Below, in pieces: positions 35,006 through 47,708 of a DNA stretch of 64,000 nucleotides (position 1 is its first letter; every line of letters begins with the position of its first letter). The notes below the pieces were generated by a model. That model searched no databases. It worked only from the letters and a program-made list of their open reading frames with translations, and was not told the origin of the DNA. Source of the stretch: Colocasia esculenta (lineage: Eukaryota; Streptophyta; Magnoliopsida; Alismatales; Araceae); NCBI GenBank assembly GCA_014218235.1, contig CM024760.1:142367245-142431244 (forward strand), written 5' to 3'. The position numbers and the translations under genes were made by a program.

Positions 35006-38000
35006 TATGACGGCCCTCATTATACCGGTACGGTTATACCAACCCACGTCGGTATAGCGAGAGTCCTCACAGTGGGACATTTACCCAAACGATACAAACA
35101 GCTGAGATACACGTGAATATACAACAGAGTAGCGGAAGTAAAAGACAACTGTCTTCATTTATTCATCATCCACATTAAACATACATGAAATTCGCAATTA
35201 ACATTAAGAGCTAAAAGTTCACATAATTTAAATTGCTGAAATTTAAATACATAATGTCCACACTTATACATTCTTTTCATGATAACTTCTAGTACAACGT
35301 TCAAATTACATACTATGAAATGCACAGTCACAAAGAAACTCCAAAGACTAGCTAATCTCCGCGCTCGGAGTCCGTCTCCACTGTCTCCTCCAAAGGTGCC
35401 ACGTCACCAACTACACCTGTACGCCGAAGCAAGGAGTGAGTCCAAAGACTCAGCAAGCAACACTACTCATAACATACGCGTATAAGTCATAGCGGTTTCT
35501 ACATGCACATTCAAAATTTTCAACACATGGCATGCTAGTCATTTGAAAGTTTCAACCTATCATGAAAGTTTTACAATTTTATACATGGATCATGCTTTCA
35601 GATTTCTAAGAATAAAATTTACCTATCACATGCTTTCTATTCGATCTACTCATGAAATTGTGTCTTTAAAGAACCAAGACATGAGAGCTACCAACATGAA
35701 CATTGTGCATATATGAAAGGTAAATCATAACTAGCATGGACTTTACATGTTTTAAACACCTACATAGACGTTTTCACATGCTTTAAGTTGCTGATTTCAC
35801 ATGGTTTCATGGCTGTAAACCTATACATGAGAGCTACAATATTGCGTAAAACATATCATGTGAACAACCAATCATGCTATCTTGTACCCGTGCTCACCGA
35901 TTATCCCTAACATGGATTCTAGACATCTTTGCACATATAAACATGATGAAAATAACATGAATTTACTGATTTCACATGGTTTCAGATTTGTCTCACATGG
36001 ATTTCAATATCATACCCTCTCATTTAGAATTTCACATTTTTTTTACACAAGTTTCCTCTTTCACATGGTTGCACTTTACACATACACATTTCACATTTGT
36101 TCACTTACACATTTACACATGAACACATACACATTACACATTACACATAGACGCCATCTAGGCATTCCAATGGCGACTCTTGGACTGCGCAGACCGGGAG
36201 AACAAGTCTCCACCCTAACCAGTGGTACTTGTCCACCTCCAGAATTTCCCCCTAATGCTCTTAGGGTCACTTACACACTGAACTTTCTCAGGGGGACTTT
36301 TCCCTGATACAGCTCCACTGCCCTTTACGGAAGCAGTGTCACATTGGCACAGTTACACATTTACACATTTTACCGGTTTGCACATGGTTTTACACATAGC
36401 ACTTTTCATCTCATTCACTTTCTCACTCATATGCATTTCTCTGTTTTTCCTGACATGGCACTACAGATTTCAGGAGTTTAACACACAGTAAACTTTACCA
36501 ATCAAGTTGGGTTTAAGCAATATCTAATCACATTACGATGTCATACATAGATTATTACATTTCACATGGAAAATACATAACTCCTTATGTACTAGTCCAA
36601 ATGATCTCAAATTTTAACCACATGCCATTTTCGGGTTCAAGGTCATACACTCAATTTTTCAGATTTTTCTGAGCTAAATAGAATTCACAGAAAATCAAAT
36701 ACCTATTTTGCATGCCATTCACAATTTAAGTTACATGGAGTTTAACACATCATGCAATTTTACCACTTACTGTTTGAACAGAAATTACTGTCACATACAT
36801 GATCTGAGAATACAGAATTATCCTAAATCATACAATTGTAGATCGATCACCACAAATCATTCTTGCATGCCGTTTTATTTACCGAACCGAGTTTATTGGC
36901 AATTTATACAAGCATGGATAATTCATCAAAACTGAGTACATGTACACTGATCCACTAATCTTCATGATCTAATAAAACTGAGGCATTCAAACTAATCCTA
37001 ATCATAAAGCATAAATTGGCAAGATTGTCAACAAGTCATGCTTACAAGTTCATGGAATACAACTTTCTAACATCCATCACCACACATCACACTCATCCAC
37101 ACACCACATTTAACAATATACATAGTGTATAGGGTTACCATATATCCTCATCACGGAAACCATACCGAAAATAGTGTATAGGAAGGGCAGAACAGGTCAC
37201 TGTTCTGTCCAGAGGAACTTGGCGGCGGTCTCTGGCCGCTGACTAAGGGTCAGCAGCATGGTCGATGGACGCCAAGCATGATCTCAGCGTCCATTGACCT
37301 TGCCGTCAATGCAGGTCTGTGCAGAAACACAAACCCGAGCTCTCAAGTTGGGTGAATGTGAGGGTCCAGGACTCGAGGGAAAAATATACAAAAATTGTAG
37401 AATCGACCTAGACACATACGGGGACATTATGGTTAGGTCACTTGCCTTTTAAAAATTGCTCCAAAGGGTCTAGGGTGTTGGTGAAGCCCTCCTTGGGCAG
37501 TCCCAAGAAGGTGCAGAAACGCCTCCTAGATCTTCTTCCTCCGGGCTCCTGGGTGATCTCCACAGCAAGGGGATGTCGGGGAAGCCTCCTCCTTTGCTCC
37601 AGCTATCTTCTTGTCGGAGAAGATGGCCGGATCTAGCTCCAAGAAGCCGGATCTTTGGGTGCAAAGAGTGGGGTTTTCTCAGTTTTTCTTCTAGGGTTTT
37701 CTTTCTCTCTTTTCTCCTCTTGCAAAGGTGAAGAGAGGGGTGGGGAAGGCAGCTCCGGGTTCAGACTTAAGGGGAGGCCTCTCTCCCACTCACAAGGTGA
37801 CATGACAGCTCTCAGAGCCGTTGGGGACAGCCTCCCAATGGCTGAGCTTTCTTGTTTCAGAGGTTTTCTAGCTCTGCTGCGCATGCAGGCCAGAGAAATA
37901 GGCGTCCATATCGCTTGACGTCAGGATTAGTGTTGGCGTCCATGTCTGGACGTGCTGACACCACCTCAACGGCTAGGGGTTGACGTCAATATGGCCTTCG

Positions 38001-38237
38001 GCCAGAACTCTAAAATATGCAGAAAACCATGCATACCATGCATATATACATGCAATATGTATAAGGTAGTGTATCCATACTATCACCATTCAATACATGC
38101 ATTATTTACATCTAATATACACGTATGCACACGTAATTATACTAATCAATACGTACGTAAATATGTACATACATACACAAGCACAAAATGTACACACACA
38201 AGTACAATTAATTTGACGGAAATTCGAGGGCCTTACA
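35006..38237 (-). repeat. G5 5' LTR (3232 bp)
   Basis: Matches the 3' LTR. It lacks 64 bp equivalent to 27933-27996, a deletion between two 11-bp copies of ACATTACACAT that removes part of the conserved island. It has an extra stretch of about 19 bp near 35739. Its end next to the primer site reads GTCATA instead of GTCACA. Confidence 0.92.
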
Positions 38238-40594
38238 AAAAATGGGTCATTGGCTTGTTGTTCCTTGATCTCGACAAAGATGTCGGGTTGTGCATTGTGT
38301 TGGTGACTAGCACCTGATCACTTCTTTGCTCAATATTTAAATGTAAATTAGTGAATTGTTCTAACAATTGCATCTCGCCCATGACTAAGCAAGACAAGGA
38401 TGCCACAGGCTTCCTGTTAAGTGCGTCTGCTACAGCATTACCTTTGCCAGGGTGATATTGAATATTGAAATCAAAATCCTTCAGATATTCCGGCCTTCTC
38501 ATTTGCCTCATATTGAGCTCCTTCTGTGAAAATAAATATTTCAGACTCTTGTGATCGGAGGAGACAATGAATTGCTCTCCATAAAGATAATGCCTCCAGA
38601 ACTTAAGTGCAAACACTACTGTAGCTAGTTCTATGTCATGGACAGGGTAATTTATTTCATGAGGCTTCAGCTGTCTTGATGAATAGGCTATCACCTTCTC
38701 ATTCTACATTAAAACACAGCCTAGTCTGATCCCAGATGTATCAGTATAAACTGAGAATCCTTCACCCTCGACTGGTAACGCGAGGACAGGTGCAGATGTC
38801 AGGCATTTCTTCAACGTCTAAAAGCTCTTCTCACATTCTTTGCTCCAGACATGGGGATTCTCTTTTCACGTAAGGCGAGTAAGGGGTACAGCTATCTTGG
38901 AGAAGTCCTTTATGAACCGCCTGTAATAGCTAGCTAGTCCAAGAAAGCTTCTAATCTTCGTGACATTAGTTGGTCTTTCCCAATTTAGGAGAGCTTCGAC
39001 CTTGGAAGGATCAACAGCGATTCCATCCTTGGATATGACGTGGCCTAGAAATGACACCTCTTCGAGTCAGAACTCACACTTTCTCAATTTGGCGTAGAGC
39101 TTGTTGTCGCGTAAGATCTGTAGAGCAATCCTCAGATGCTCCTCATGCTCTTCCTTGGTCTTGGAATATATAAAAATATCATCAATAAACACCACGACAA
39201 ACTTGTCGAGGTATGGTCGATAGATGTTGTTCATCAATTGCATGAAAGTTGTAGGAGTATTGGTTAGTCCAAAAGGCATAACTACAAATTGATAATGTCT
39301 ATACCTGCTCCTAAAAGCTATCTTGTAAATATCTACATCTTTAATTCTCATCTGATGATATCCAGATCTAAGGTCAACCTTAGAAAAATATTTGGCTCTA
39401 GATATTTGATCAAATAATCATCGACGCGAGGCAGAGGGTATTTGTTCTTAATAGTCAGATGATTCAACTACATGTAGTCCATGCATAGTCTCATGGATCC
39501 ATCCTTCTTTTTGACAAATAACATGGGTTCTCCCCATGAGGAAGTACTTGGTCTGATAAAACCTTTTCCAGCAACTCTATTAATTGCTCCTTCAATTCCT
39601 TCAATTTAGAAGGAGACATTCTGTAGGGTTGATGTGACACCGATGCCGCTCTAGGAGTCAGATCGATTGAGAAATTTACATCTCGTTCAGGTGGTATTCC
39701 TGAAAGCTCATTGGGGAAAAGATCAGAGTATGCTTGCACTATGTGTATGTATGATATCTTGGATGCTTTCGTTTCAGCCACTAGAGTAGCAAGGATTTCC
39801 ACACATCCCTTTCTTATTATGCTCGGTGCCCGAATAGCCAAGACGAGAGACAAGTGCCTCTTGTGTCAATGTCCTCTAAAGGTCATCTTAAGGAATTCAC
39901 TAAAGAAAATTTTCCCTCTCCTGCAATTGACAATAGCCCCATAAGTGGATAGCCAATCGGTTCCCAATATAACATCATAGCCTTCCATGGGCATACAGAC
40001 CAGGTCGGCCCTTAGATTGAGCTCGCCAATCATGTTGTTAGCTAATGGAAATTATTTGTTCAATTGAGCTTTCTCCCCCAGTGGTGTAGTAACAGGTAAT
40101 TCAAAACTCATAGATGCAGGTTTAACATTTAGTGTATCAGCAAATACTTGTGATATGAACGAATGTGTAGCGCCAGTATCAAACAAAACAAATGCTGATT
40201 GAGAAAAGACTAGTAGTGTACTTTCCACAACTCCACCCTCTTCAGTGGTTTCTGCTTCCTGAACATCTTGTAATCTGCCTGGCTTCTTTTATCCAATCGG
40301 ACACTTTTCATTTTCTTTAAGTAAGGGGCATTCGATAATGTGATGCTCTCGACTCCCGCAGCGTAGGCAGGCACCTACCTTCCTCCAACATTCTTCGGCA
40401 GTGTGACCAAGCTTGTCACAGTGCTTGCACCTGGGCTTGTTTGGGGTAGAGGGGGTGAAAACTTTGAGCTTCCACTCTTGGCTTGGCCTGTCAGTGATGC
40501 TGAACGGCCTTTCATGCCATTAGTGGGTTTACTCGAGGAACCGAATGCTTGTTCCTTCTTGACAATTCTTCCCCTGATGTGATCGGTGAGATCG
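38238..40594 (-). pseudogene. Copy A: end of gag, protease, RT and RNase H
   Basis: Continues copy A on the right side of G5. Order on the minus strand, from the high-coordinate end: Gag remnant DLTDHIRGRIVKKEQAF (just inside 40594); zinc-knuckle region with CLRCGSREHH-like residues near 40330-40420; protease FVLFDTGATHSFIS (DTGA near 40171-40182, intact); aspartic-protease C-terminal part GYDVILGTDWL; RT with MRIKDVDIYKIAF, FVVVFIDDIFIYSK (active site FIDD near 39190) and LGHVISKDGIAVDPSKVEAL; RNase H VIAYSSRQLKPHEINYPVHD; connection HPGKGNAVADAL. Several stops and shifts break it (for example near 39490, 39065, 38865 and 38697). Product would be the replication enzymes of the element. Confidence 0.9.
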
Positions 40595-40965
40595 GTTCTT
40601 CCCCAGAATCAGAGATTAGTACTGAAAGGTGAAGATGAAAGAAGGGCTGACACAAAGTAAAAACCAGGGGTAAAGAAATACGCCGCGGGAATAGCAAATG
40701 TAGCCCCTATCTCTTAAAAAGAAGAGGATAGATAGGTCCATGAGTTGAGACAGAGAAGTTCTGACTAATCAAGTAGGAGTTTACCCACGAGAGTCAGAGG
40801 CAGTATCAGCACCGACAGGGATAAGTGCAGTCGCATTCGATCGAGAGCCGGATACCCATATATAATAATATATAAAGGCGCTTGCGGTGGAAAGACAGAG
40901 TGCCTAGAACAGACTTACCGAGACTTCAGCCTTCTTCAGTAATCAACCGAGCGAAAAGCCAGCCC
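40595..40965. other. 371-bp unexplained insertion inside copy A gag
   Basis: Gag reads QLLDDAT up to 40966 and continues as DLTDHIRGRIVKK from 40594; the DNA between does not fit Gag in any frame. It is less AT-biased than the LTRs and contains no LTR ends, no long ORF and no clear target duplication. Its style (mixed, stem-like words such as GATCGAGAGCCGGATACCC) is unlike its surroundings. Origin unknown: organelle-derived DNA or a small non-autonomous element are possible. Confidence 0.6.
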
Positions 40966-41579
40966 GTCGCATCGTCCAACAGTTGGGCTTTCTTGACCAT
41001 TTCGGCATAAGTCTGGATGTCGAGTGGTACAAGTTGAGTGATATATGCAGGCTTGAGCACATTGAGAAAATGTCTAGCCTTCATCTTCGCAGTGTTGACA
41101 AGTTGATTGGCATATCGAGCCAATCGAGAAAATTGAGCTTCGTACTCGGCAATTGTAAGATTCCTCTGCTTTAGGGCAGCAAATTCGGCAGCTTTCCTTT
41201 CCTGTACTCTTTCCAAGAAATATTTGGAGTTGAAATACTCCTTAAATTCATCCCAGGTACAATGTGCATCAGCCCGAGTAGCTTCAACAGACTCCTACCA
41301 CGCGCAGGCGTCCCTCTCAAGTTGGAATGTGGCCAATAATAGTTTATCGCCGTTCGGGCATTGCATCATGCAGAAAATGCATTCTATCTCCTTCAGCCAG
41401 TGTTCTACTTCGTCTGGGTCAGTAGTTCTGCTAAATCACGGTGAGCTCATGCTACGGAAATTTCTGTGCAAGTCTCCCGCTCCGCGGTTACCACTGCCCT
41501 GAGCAGCTTTGACTAGGGCGCGAGTCAGATCCTGCAGAGTCTGCTGCATATCATGGAGTTGTGCACGCTCTGCTGCCAT
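40966..41579 (-). pseudogene. Copy A: gag, N-terminal part
   Basis: Start taken at ATG 41577-41579 (MAAERAQLHDMQQTL). It contains NFRSMSSP, followed by TGA 41436-41438, then WLKEIECIFCMMQCPNGDKLLLATFQL and the retrotransposon Gag core YFLERVQERKAAEFAALKQR, YEAQFSRLARYANQLV and YAEMVKKAQLLDDAT. No introns are needed to align it. A second stop replaces Trp in the CAWWE motif near 41320. Closely related to G2 Gag in sequence and layout. Confidence 0.88.
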
Positions 41580-41700
41580 TGATGATGTCTTAAGTTTCTT
41601 GAAAAGAAAATTTATTGTAAGATTTTGAGGTTGCACTAAGTTTGTGCGTGTAACTTATTACCCATAGTTCTACCCATCTCTCACATAAGTATGGACTTAG
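41580..41700 (-). other. Leader of copy A, gag side
   Basis: Untranslated leader between gag and the solo LTR insertion. Its last five bases, CTTAG (41696-41700), are one copy of the solo LTR target duplication. The leader continues at 44564-44641. Confidence 0.7.
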
Positions 41701-44563
41701 TGTCACGCCCCGACGCAAAATATCGAAACGTGAGGCAGTTGCAAGTAAACGGGTACAGAGCGTGCAATAGACATCAAACCATTAGACAAAGAATATATAC
41801 TAAAGTGAATACATTTCATCAATAACTCCTCGAATGTCTATTACAATCATTAATATTAGAGCCATTCTATAGGGCCCAATTACATTGAATAAAAGTAAAG
41901 ACTAACTAAGACTCTAACATATTACTAAGACGTCAGGGTACTCTTGACTTCACTCTTGGACATTCCCATCCTCTTGAGTGTAAGTATCATCCTCGGTCTC
42001 ACCTGAGAACACACAATAATAACACAGGGTGTGCGATAATGCCCAGTAGGACTTAAATCTCATGATCATGCATGCTTTAAATGATTAATGTATTAAAAAG
42101 CAAAGTAACTAATGATAGAGAGCGATAGTCAAGTATTATCAAGCAAGTGATAGCACGATAGCATGATCGATATAGCACAAGCGTCAAGTATAGCACAAAG
42201 AGCAGGATGGCCATCGCACAAATAGCACAATATAGTTTATGATAGCACAATGAGTCGAGTATAGCATAGTACTTTGATTGTCATATAGATAGTCGAGATA
42301 GGTAGCACTTGAGTGTAATGCCAAACACTCTGGTCAATTAACTCCCGCGGGCACTAGCACTTTTGGGCGCACCTCCCAAGACCAGACCGGGCCCTTTATA
42401 TTGCCAAGCATTAGTTATATTATTTATCTTTAGACAATCAGTCAATGGCCAATAAAGAGTACCAAGAAGTAGATGAGAGTACTAGATGAATAGATGAGAT
42501 AGTAGAGAGAGTGTGAATAGATGAGCGAGTAGAGTATAGAGGAGAACTACAGGTCATTACAGATAAACGTCGATTAAACGGGCGATAGTAACAGTTGCAC
42601 AACACGCACAATCGGTGTTGGCAGTCAGGTGGAATTCACTAACCTTCCACTGGCCATGTTATGCACAGGTCTAGAGGTCCAAAGTGATTCAAGATAAGAG
42701 AGAACTTCTAAAAGCCATTTGAATCTTACTGATCCCTAAAGGGTATCATAGGTATTGAGGGTACAACCCGCTCGTCGACCATGTGGGAATCCATGGACAG
42801 AGGAGTCTTACGGAGGCCTTGAACAAGGATTCACTAGTCCGGCAGAAGGAATATCCGACGTAGATTTTGTCCAAGTCAAGAGAAAGTGTATATAGAAACA
42901 AGTGCTCGATGTTCCAGAGGAATTCTAGAATAGTGGAGCATCAGTAACGGTATTCCCAAAACATTGCGAGAAATGAAGACAAGTCCAATAAAATAGGGCA
43001 ATGTAATATACATTATTGAAGTAAATTATCATATATATTATGAGATATTTTCATGTCAAGTCAAGCCATATTGGATGGTTACAAGTATGTGCATGTAATG
43101 AAAGAATCATGGATATGAAAAGATCATGTGTGTGTCTTTTAAATTAATCAATACATGTTCACATTATGGCATCATTATTCACTGCGTTTAAGACTGTTAA
43201 CAAAAGGTACAATCACTGTAGAAGGACAAGAATGCCAAAATCCAGGGTTTATGTGAAAAAATCTAGAAGGCGACGTACCCCTGTGAGGAATGCGACAGGG
43301 CACCTCCAGAACGTGACAGGGTTTTCAAAGGTCGCGACGGGTCGGTCAGGACAGACGGCCAGAACGTGACGCCAGGTCCTGTCTTGTTCAGAATGCGATA
43401 GGGTTCTGGTCACGATCATCCCTTGAGAACGCGGCCTATCGGGCCATCACGTTCTCAGGTCCTGTGCCCTGAGCCCGAACAGAAAAAAGGATTGCCTTGG
43501 ATTGCAGTTCAGGCTTTCCATGTTTTGATACAGGGTCATTCAAAAAAAAAAATCTCATTGTACAGATGATGAAAAATCATGAAAATAGATTTAAATGAAA
43601 CTAGGCTTGTGAAGGTATACACAATAAATAGGAATTTGAAAATAATCATGATATTGACAAGTTTTAAACAAGTTCATGTATGAAGAACATAGAGCAGTAT
43701 ACAGTGAAGGGAAAAGAATAAATTTTGAGTAGTATACTGAATGAAAATTAGGGATTTTGGGGGCAAATGATTCCTAAGAACGAGCAGTATGTCCAGTTAA
43801 ATTTTCGTGGCATGAGATCAAGAGTACATGGAGATCTAAATTAAATATGATGGTTCGGGGTCACGATGATAGCAGAACTTCAAAAATAAAGATCAAAAGT
43901 TATGGTCGATGAAAATTAGAGCAACCAGAGGACTTTTGTTCCTGATACTAAGAACACCTTACAGACGAGATTAATTTGGTTTAGCTTGTGAGAATGCCTA
44001 CTTTGGGTCAATTTGTCTCCTAGGGCTTTGAACTCGAAGAACAAAGGTTAGATCTTGAGCAAGCCTTCTCCCCACTAATTCTCCCTTCCTTTGGCCTCTC
44101 CTTCAAGTCCAGCAAGTCTCAGCAACGCATTAGGGTCGGCCATGGAGAGGTTGGGGATTATTTAAGCCTCTAGTGTTTCCAATTCCTACTACAACTCTAA
44201 TTCCTATTTAATTCCGAGTTTTCCTTATTTCAATCAACCTTTCAAGCTTTCCAACTCCTAATTGGGTTAGGTTGGGTTGCAAATTCGTACGTAGCCAATT
44301 TGGGTAGGGTTAGGAGTCCAATTCCAACCCATATTAACTATTTTAATGATTTAATAGCTCTTTTCTTTTTAGGAAATATTAAAGCTACGAATTTAGGATA
44401 TTTTTCTTTTATTCAACTTTTAAAAATCCCTATTTTTGCCCAATAACTTTTGCATGATTCATTTTGCAAAGCCCATTACTTCTTTTTCTTTAATGGGTTT
44501 TAATTAATTCATTTTCTTTAAATTTTTCGATTTATTTATTTATTAAAATATCGGGTTCCTACA
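41701..44563 (-). repeat. Solo LTR, gypsy family related to A/B (2863 bp)
   Basis: TGTCACGCCCC to GGGTTCCTACA, flanked by CTTAG on both sides (41696-41700 and 44564-44568), inserted in the leader of copy A. No internal region is present, so it is the product of LTR-LTR recombination. On the minus strand it ends GGGGCGTGACA, like the A/B LTR end GGGGCATTACA. It carries a cluster of GCGACGGG-like words at 43268-43460. Small open frames inside are not supported as genes. Confidence 0.9.
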
Positions 44564-44641
44564 CTTAGACTCTTAGTCGAGGCATGTCAATCCTAGATCA
44601 TCCTATACTTAAGAATAACCTAGGCTCTGATACCACAAAAC
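44564..44641 (-). promoter_or_regulatory. Leader and primer binding site of copy A
   Basis: TGGTATCAGAGCC on the minus strand at 44623-44635, a few bases after the LTR end GGGGCATTACA. It marks the LTR to its right as the 5' LTR of copy A. Confidence 0.88.
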
Positions 44642-47600
44642 TGTAATGCCCCAACGCGAAATATCGGAGCGGTATTACAGTTAAATAAATAGTGTAGAGC
44701 GATAAATAGACATCCATCCATTGCACAAATTGGATTAACGCCAAAGGAAATTCAACTTCATTAATAATACCTCAAACCAACTATTACATTCACTAATCAG
44801 AGCCAAAACTAGGGCCCAGAGTACTTTATTCAAATCCAAACTATTACAAACTGACTAACTAACAACTATTTAACTACTAAAAGCAATGGTTGTTGTAAAG
44901 ACAGGTCACTCCTGCACATCTTCGTCCCCTTCCTCATGAGTGTGGTAGTCTCCATCAGACTCACCTGAAACACATGAAATAAATAGTGCAAGATGAGTGA
45001 TAAACGTCCAGTAGGACTTAATATCTCATATAAACATGCATGCTTTAAATGATTAATGTCTTGTCAAGTAGGCTAACTAGAGAGAACGATCATATATAGT
45101 CAAGAGAGCAATAGCACATGATAGCAAGAGAATGATAATACTTTCGAAAAGAATATTTCAAAACTAGCATGATAAAGGATTGGCCATATAACAAGATAAC
45201 ACGTAACGTTTGCACAAAGGTGCACTAGTAGAGATAGCACTTTTGGTAGAGCTTCTTGTCAACCCCGAGAACATAGTATAGTGATTGATTGTCATAGATT
45301 AAATCTTGATAGTATAAATGGCACTGGATGTAATGCCGACATCCTGATCATTGAACTCCCGTGGGCAAATAGCACTTTTTGGGCGCAGCTCCCAGGACCA
45401 GATCGGGCCCTATTGCCTAGCATTAGTTATGTTTATTATCTTAGACAATCAATTGGATGGCCAAATAGAGTACCAAGAATAGAAGAGAGAAATTGACAAA
45501 TAGATGAGAGTATAGAGAAAACGTGAACAGATGAGAGTGTAGAGATAATAGATGAGAACATGGTCATATTCGTAAAACAACGATAAACATGCGATAATAA
45601 CAGTTGCACAACACATGGTCATGTGTCGGCAGTCCGGTAGAAGTCACAACCACCCATAAGCCCTGCTACGAACACAGACCAGAGGTCCGAGGAGATCTCG
45701 AGATAAGAGAGAACAAACTAAGGCTGTTGGATCATGCTGATCCCTAAGGGTGTAATATAACTCGCTCATCGGCAATGGATGTCCACCAAAGCCAAGGAGA
45801 CATACAGAGGCCTTGACAAGGAGTTCATGGTCCTGTCAAGAGTATTCCCAATGGAGAGGTCATCCAAGCCATGATAAACTTGTGTAAAGAAACGGTTGTC
45901 CATCATACCTTGAGTGCTCGAAGGCAGAGGGACGCGATAGTGGTATACAAACACGCGGATAAAACGAAGACAAGTTTATTTAAATAATAGAAAAATTATA
46001 TGAATAATTACACTTAATTACCAAATATATTATTGAGTAAATTTGGTAAGGTTTCATGGCAAACATTTATGTATAGTGTGTGGATGTGTAAGATAATCAT
46101 GATAGCAAGAAGTTGTTGTGCACATGGCTTTTATTTAATGGGGAATCATGATAATATTACCCATTTTTATTTAACAGGTCGTTATTATTCATAACAGTAC
46201 AATTTAAGGGGTAAACAATGATTACATGACATAATTAACACATATTACATGAACATTTAAGGTTCTGTCTGACACAGTATGAACGCGACGGGGGTGGCTG
46301 TCGTGATTCAAATAGCGACGGGCAGGTCAGTTGCGTTCACATGAACTCAGTCAGCAAATCGATTCTTTCGGTAATCACGACGGGGTGACTTGTCACGATT
46401 AGGGCAATCGATCCACGAACGCGACGTCAGGGTCTGACGCATTCTGGGCAATCGGTACAGGGAGGAAGATTGCGACGTGTCGGGCCGTCGCATTCATGTC
46501 ACGACGGGATCCTCTCTCGTGGCCTTCTGAGAATCACGACGGTTCAGGCCGTCGCGTTCTCAAAGGGTCCGGCTGAGCCCCAAAGGTGAACCAGTTCACT
46601 TTGGACTTCGGTCCAGTCTTCCATGGCATGACACAGGGCCATTCAAAATTCAATGTAAAATCATATACATGTCCAAAAATTCTTAAACTAATTTTAAAAG
46701 AAAATAGACTAGCAGATGTATCAACAGTAATGAGTAATTTGAAAATAGACATGGTATGGACATGCTATGAATAGGTTACATATTGGTGACTTAAATCATA
46801 CACAGAGATGGTATCTGATTTAATTCGAAGATGTTACATGATATAAATTTTGGAAAATAGGATCATTCATACCCTAACATCATGGATCATGTATGGTAAA
46901 AATTGCATGGCACAAGATCAAGTGTATGCATAGATTGAAGGTAGACATGTTGTTTTCGGTACATGTTCATGACAGGAATTAGAGCCTGAAATACTCCTAA
47001 ATGACACGGTCAAAATTGGGGAAACATAGGGCTTTGAAAGAGAGGATCTTGGTTTACCCAGGGTCGAAGTTAATTAGGTTTTGCTTGAGAGATTGTCTAC
47101 CTTTCACGCTGTGAAAATCCTAGGGCTGAAAAGTTGAAGAAACGAAATCCCCATTGTTCCTAGCCTTTCCTCCTTGCTCTCCTCATTCAATAGCTCCTTC
47201 TCCTCATGCTCCAAGCTTCAAAGAATGCCTAGGGTCGGCTAGAGACGAAATTGGAGAGTTTTGTATGTCCAATGTCTCCTTATCACCTTAAAACTCTTCT
47301 TTTTCTCAAACTCTGAATTTCTCACATTTATCTCCCATTTTCCTAGCCTTTATCCATCCAATTTACATAGGGTGGGCTCTAGATCCGTGGCCAACGGGTT
47401 TGGGAAGGTCTAGGTCTCTTTTTAAGGATAATTATGAGTTAAATAGTGATTATCTTACCTCTTTTATATTTATTAATAATTTAGCCACGAAATTAAGCTC
47501 AATTATCTCTAATCCAACTTGGGCTTTTCACTTTTGGGCCCATTAAATCATGTATGGACCATATTAGTTAACCCATAGCTTATTTTTACTTAATGGGTTT

Positions 47601-47665
47601 TAATTTATTCACATTTTATTCTAATTTAATTTATATATCACTATTTAAATTTCAGAGTTGCTACA
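44642..47665 (-). repeat. LTR shared by tandem copies A and B (3024 bp)
   Basis: On the minus strand it starts TGTAGCAACTC after a polypurine tract (so it is the 3' LTR of B) and ends GCATTACA before a primer binding site (so it is the 5' LTR of A). Full length, and aligned over its length with the truncated LTR at 22770-25355. A CGCGAC-word cluster is at 46280-46570. The TATA word of the sister LTR is mutated here. Confidence 0.92.
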
Positions 47666-47678
47666 TCCTCCCCTTCTT
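47666..47678 (-). promoter_or_regulatory. Polypurine tract of copy B
   Basis: AAGAAGGGGAGGA on the minus strand, abutting LTR start TGTAGC. One base differs from copy A. Confidence 0.85.
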
Positions 47679-47708
47679 AAAAAGAATTTGGTTCCCAAAT
47701 TCATATGA

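Larger units (their letters stand above)
26799..38237 (-). mobile_element. G5: complete Tekay/Del-like Ty3/gypsy element (11.4 kb)
   Basis: Both LTRs, primer binding site, polypurine tract and all domains are present. It is flanked by the 5-bp duplication AAAAA (26794-26798 and 38238-38242). Removing it restores the host frame to GACCAAAAATGGGTCATTGG, as seen uninterrupted in copy B at 49096. LTRs of 3279 and 3232 bp differ at about 2% of bases in the first 400 bp compared. This is among the youngest insertions here. It cannot make its own proteins without help because of three single-base losses in gag-pol, unless those are sequence errors. Confidence 0.94.
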
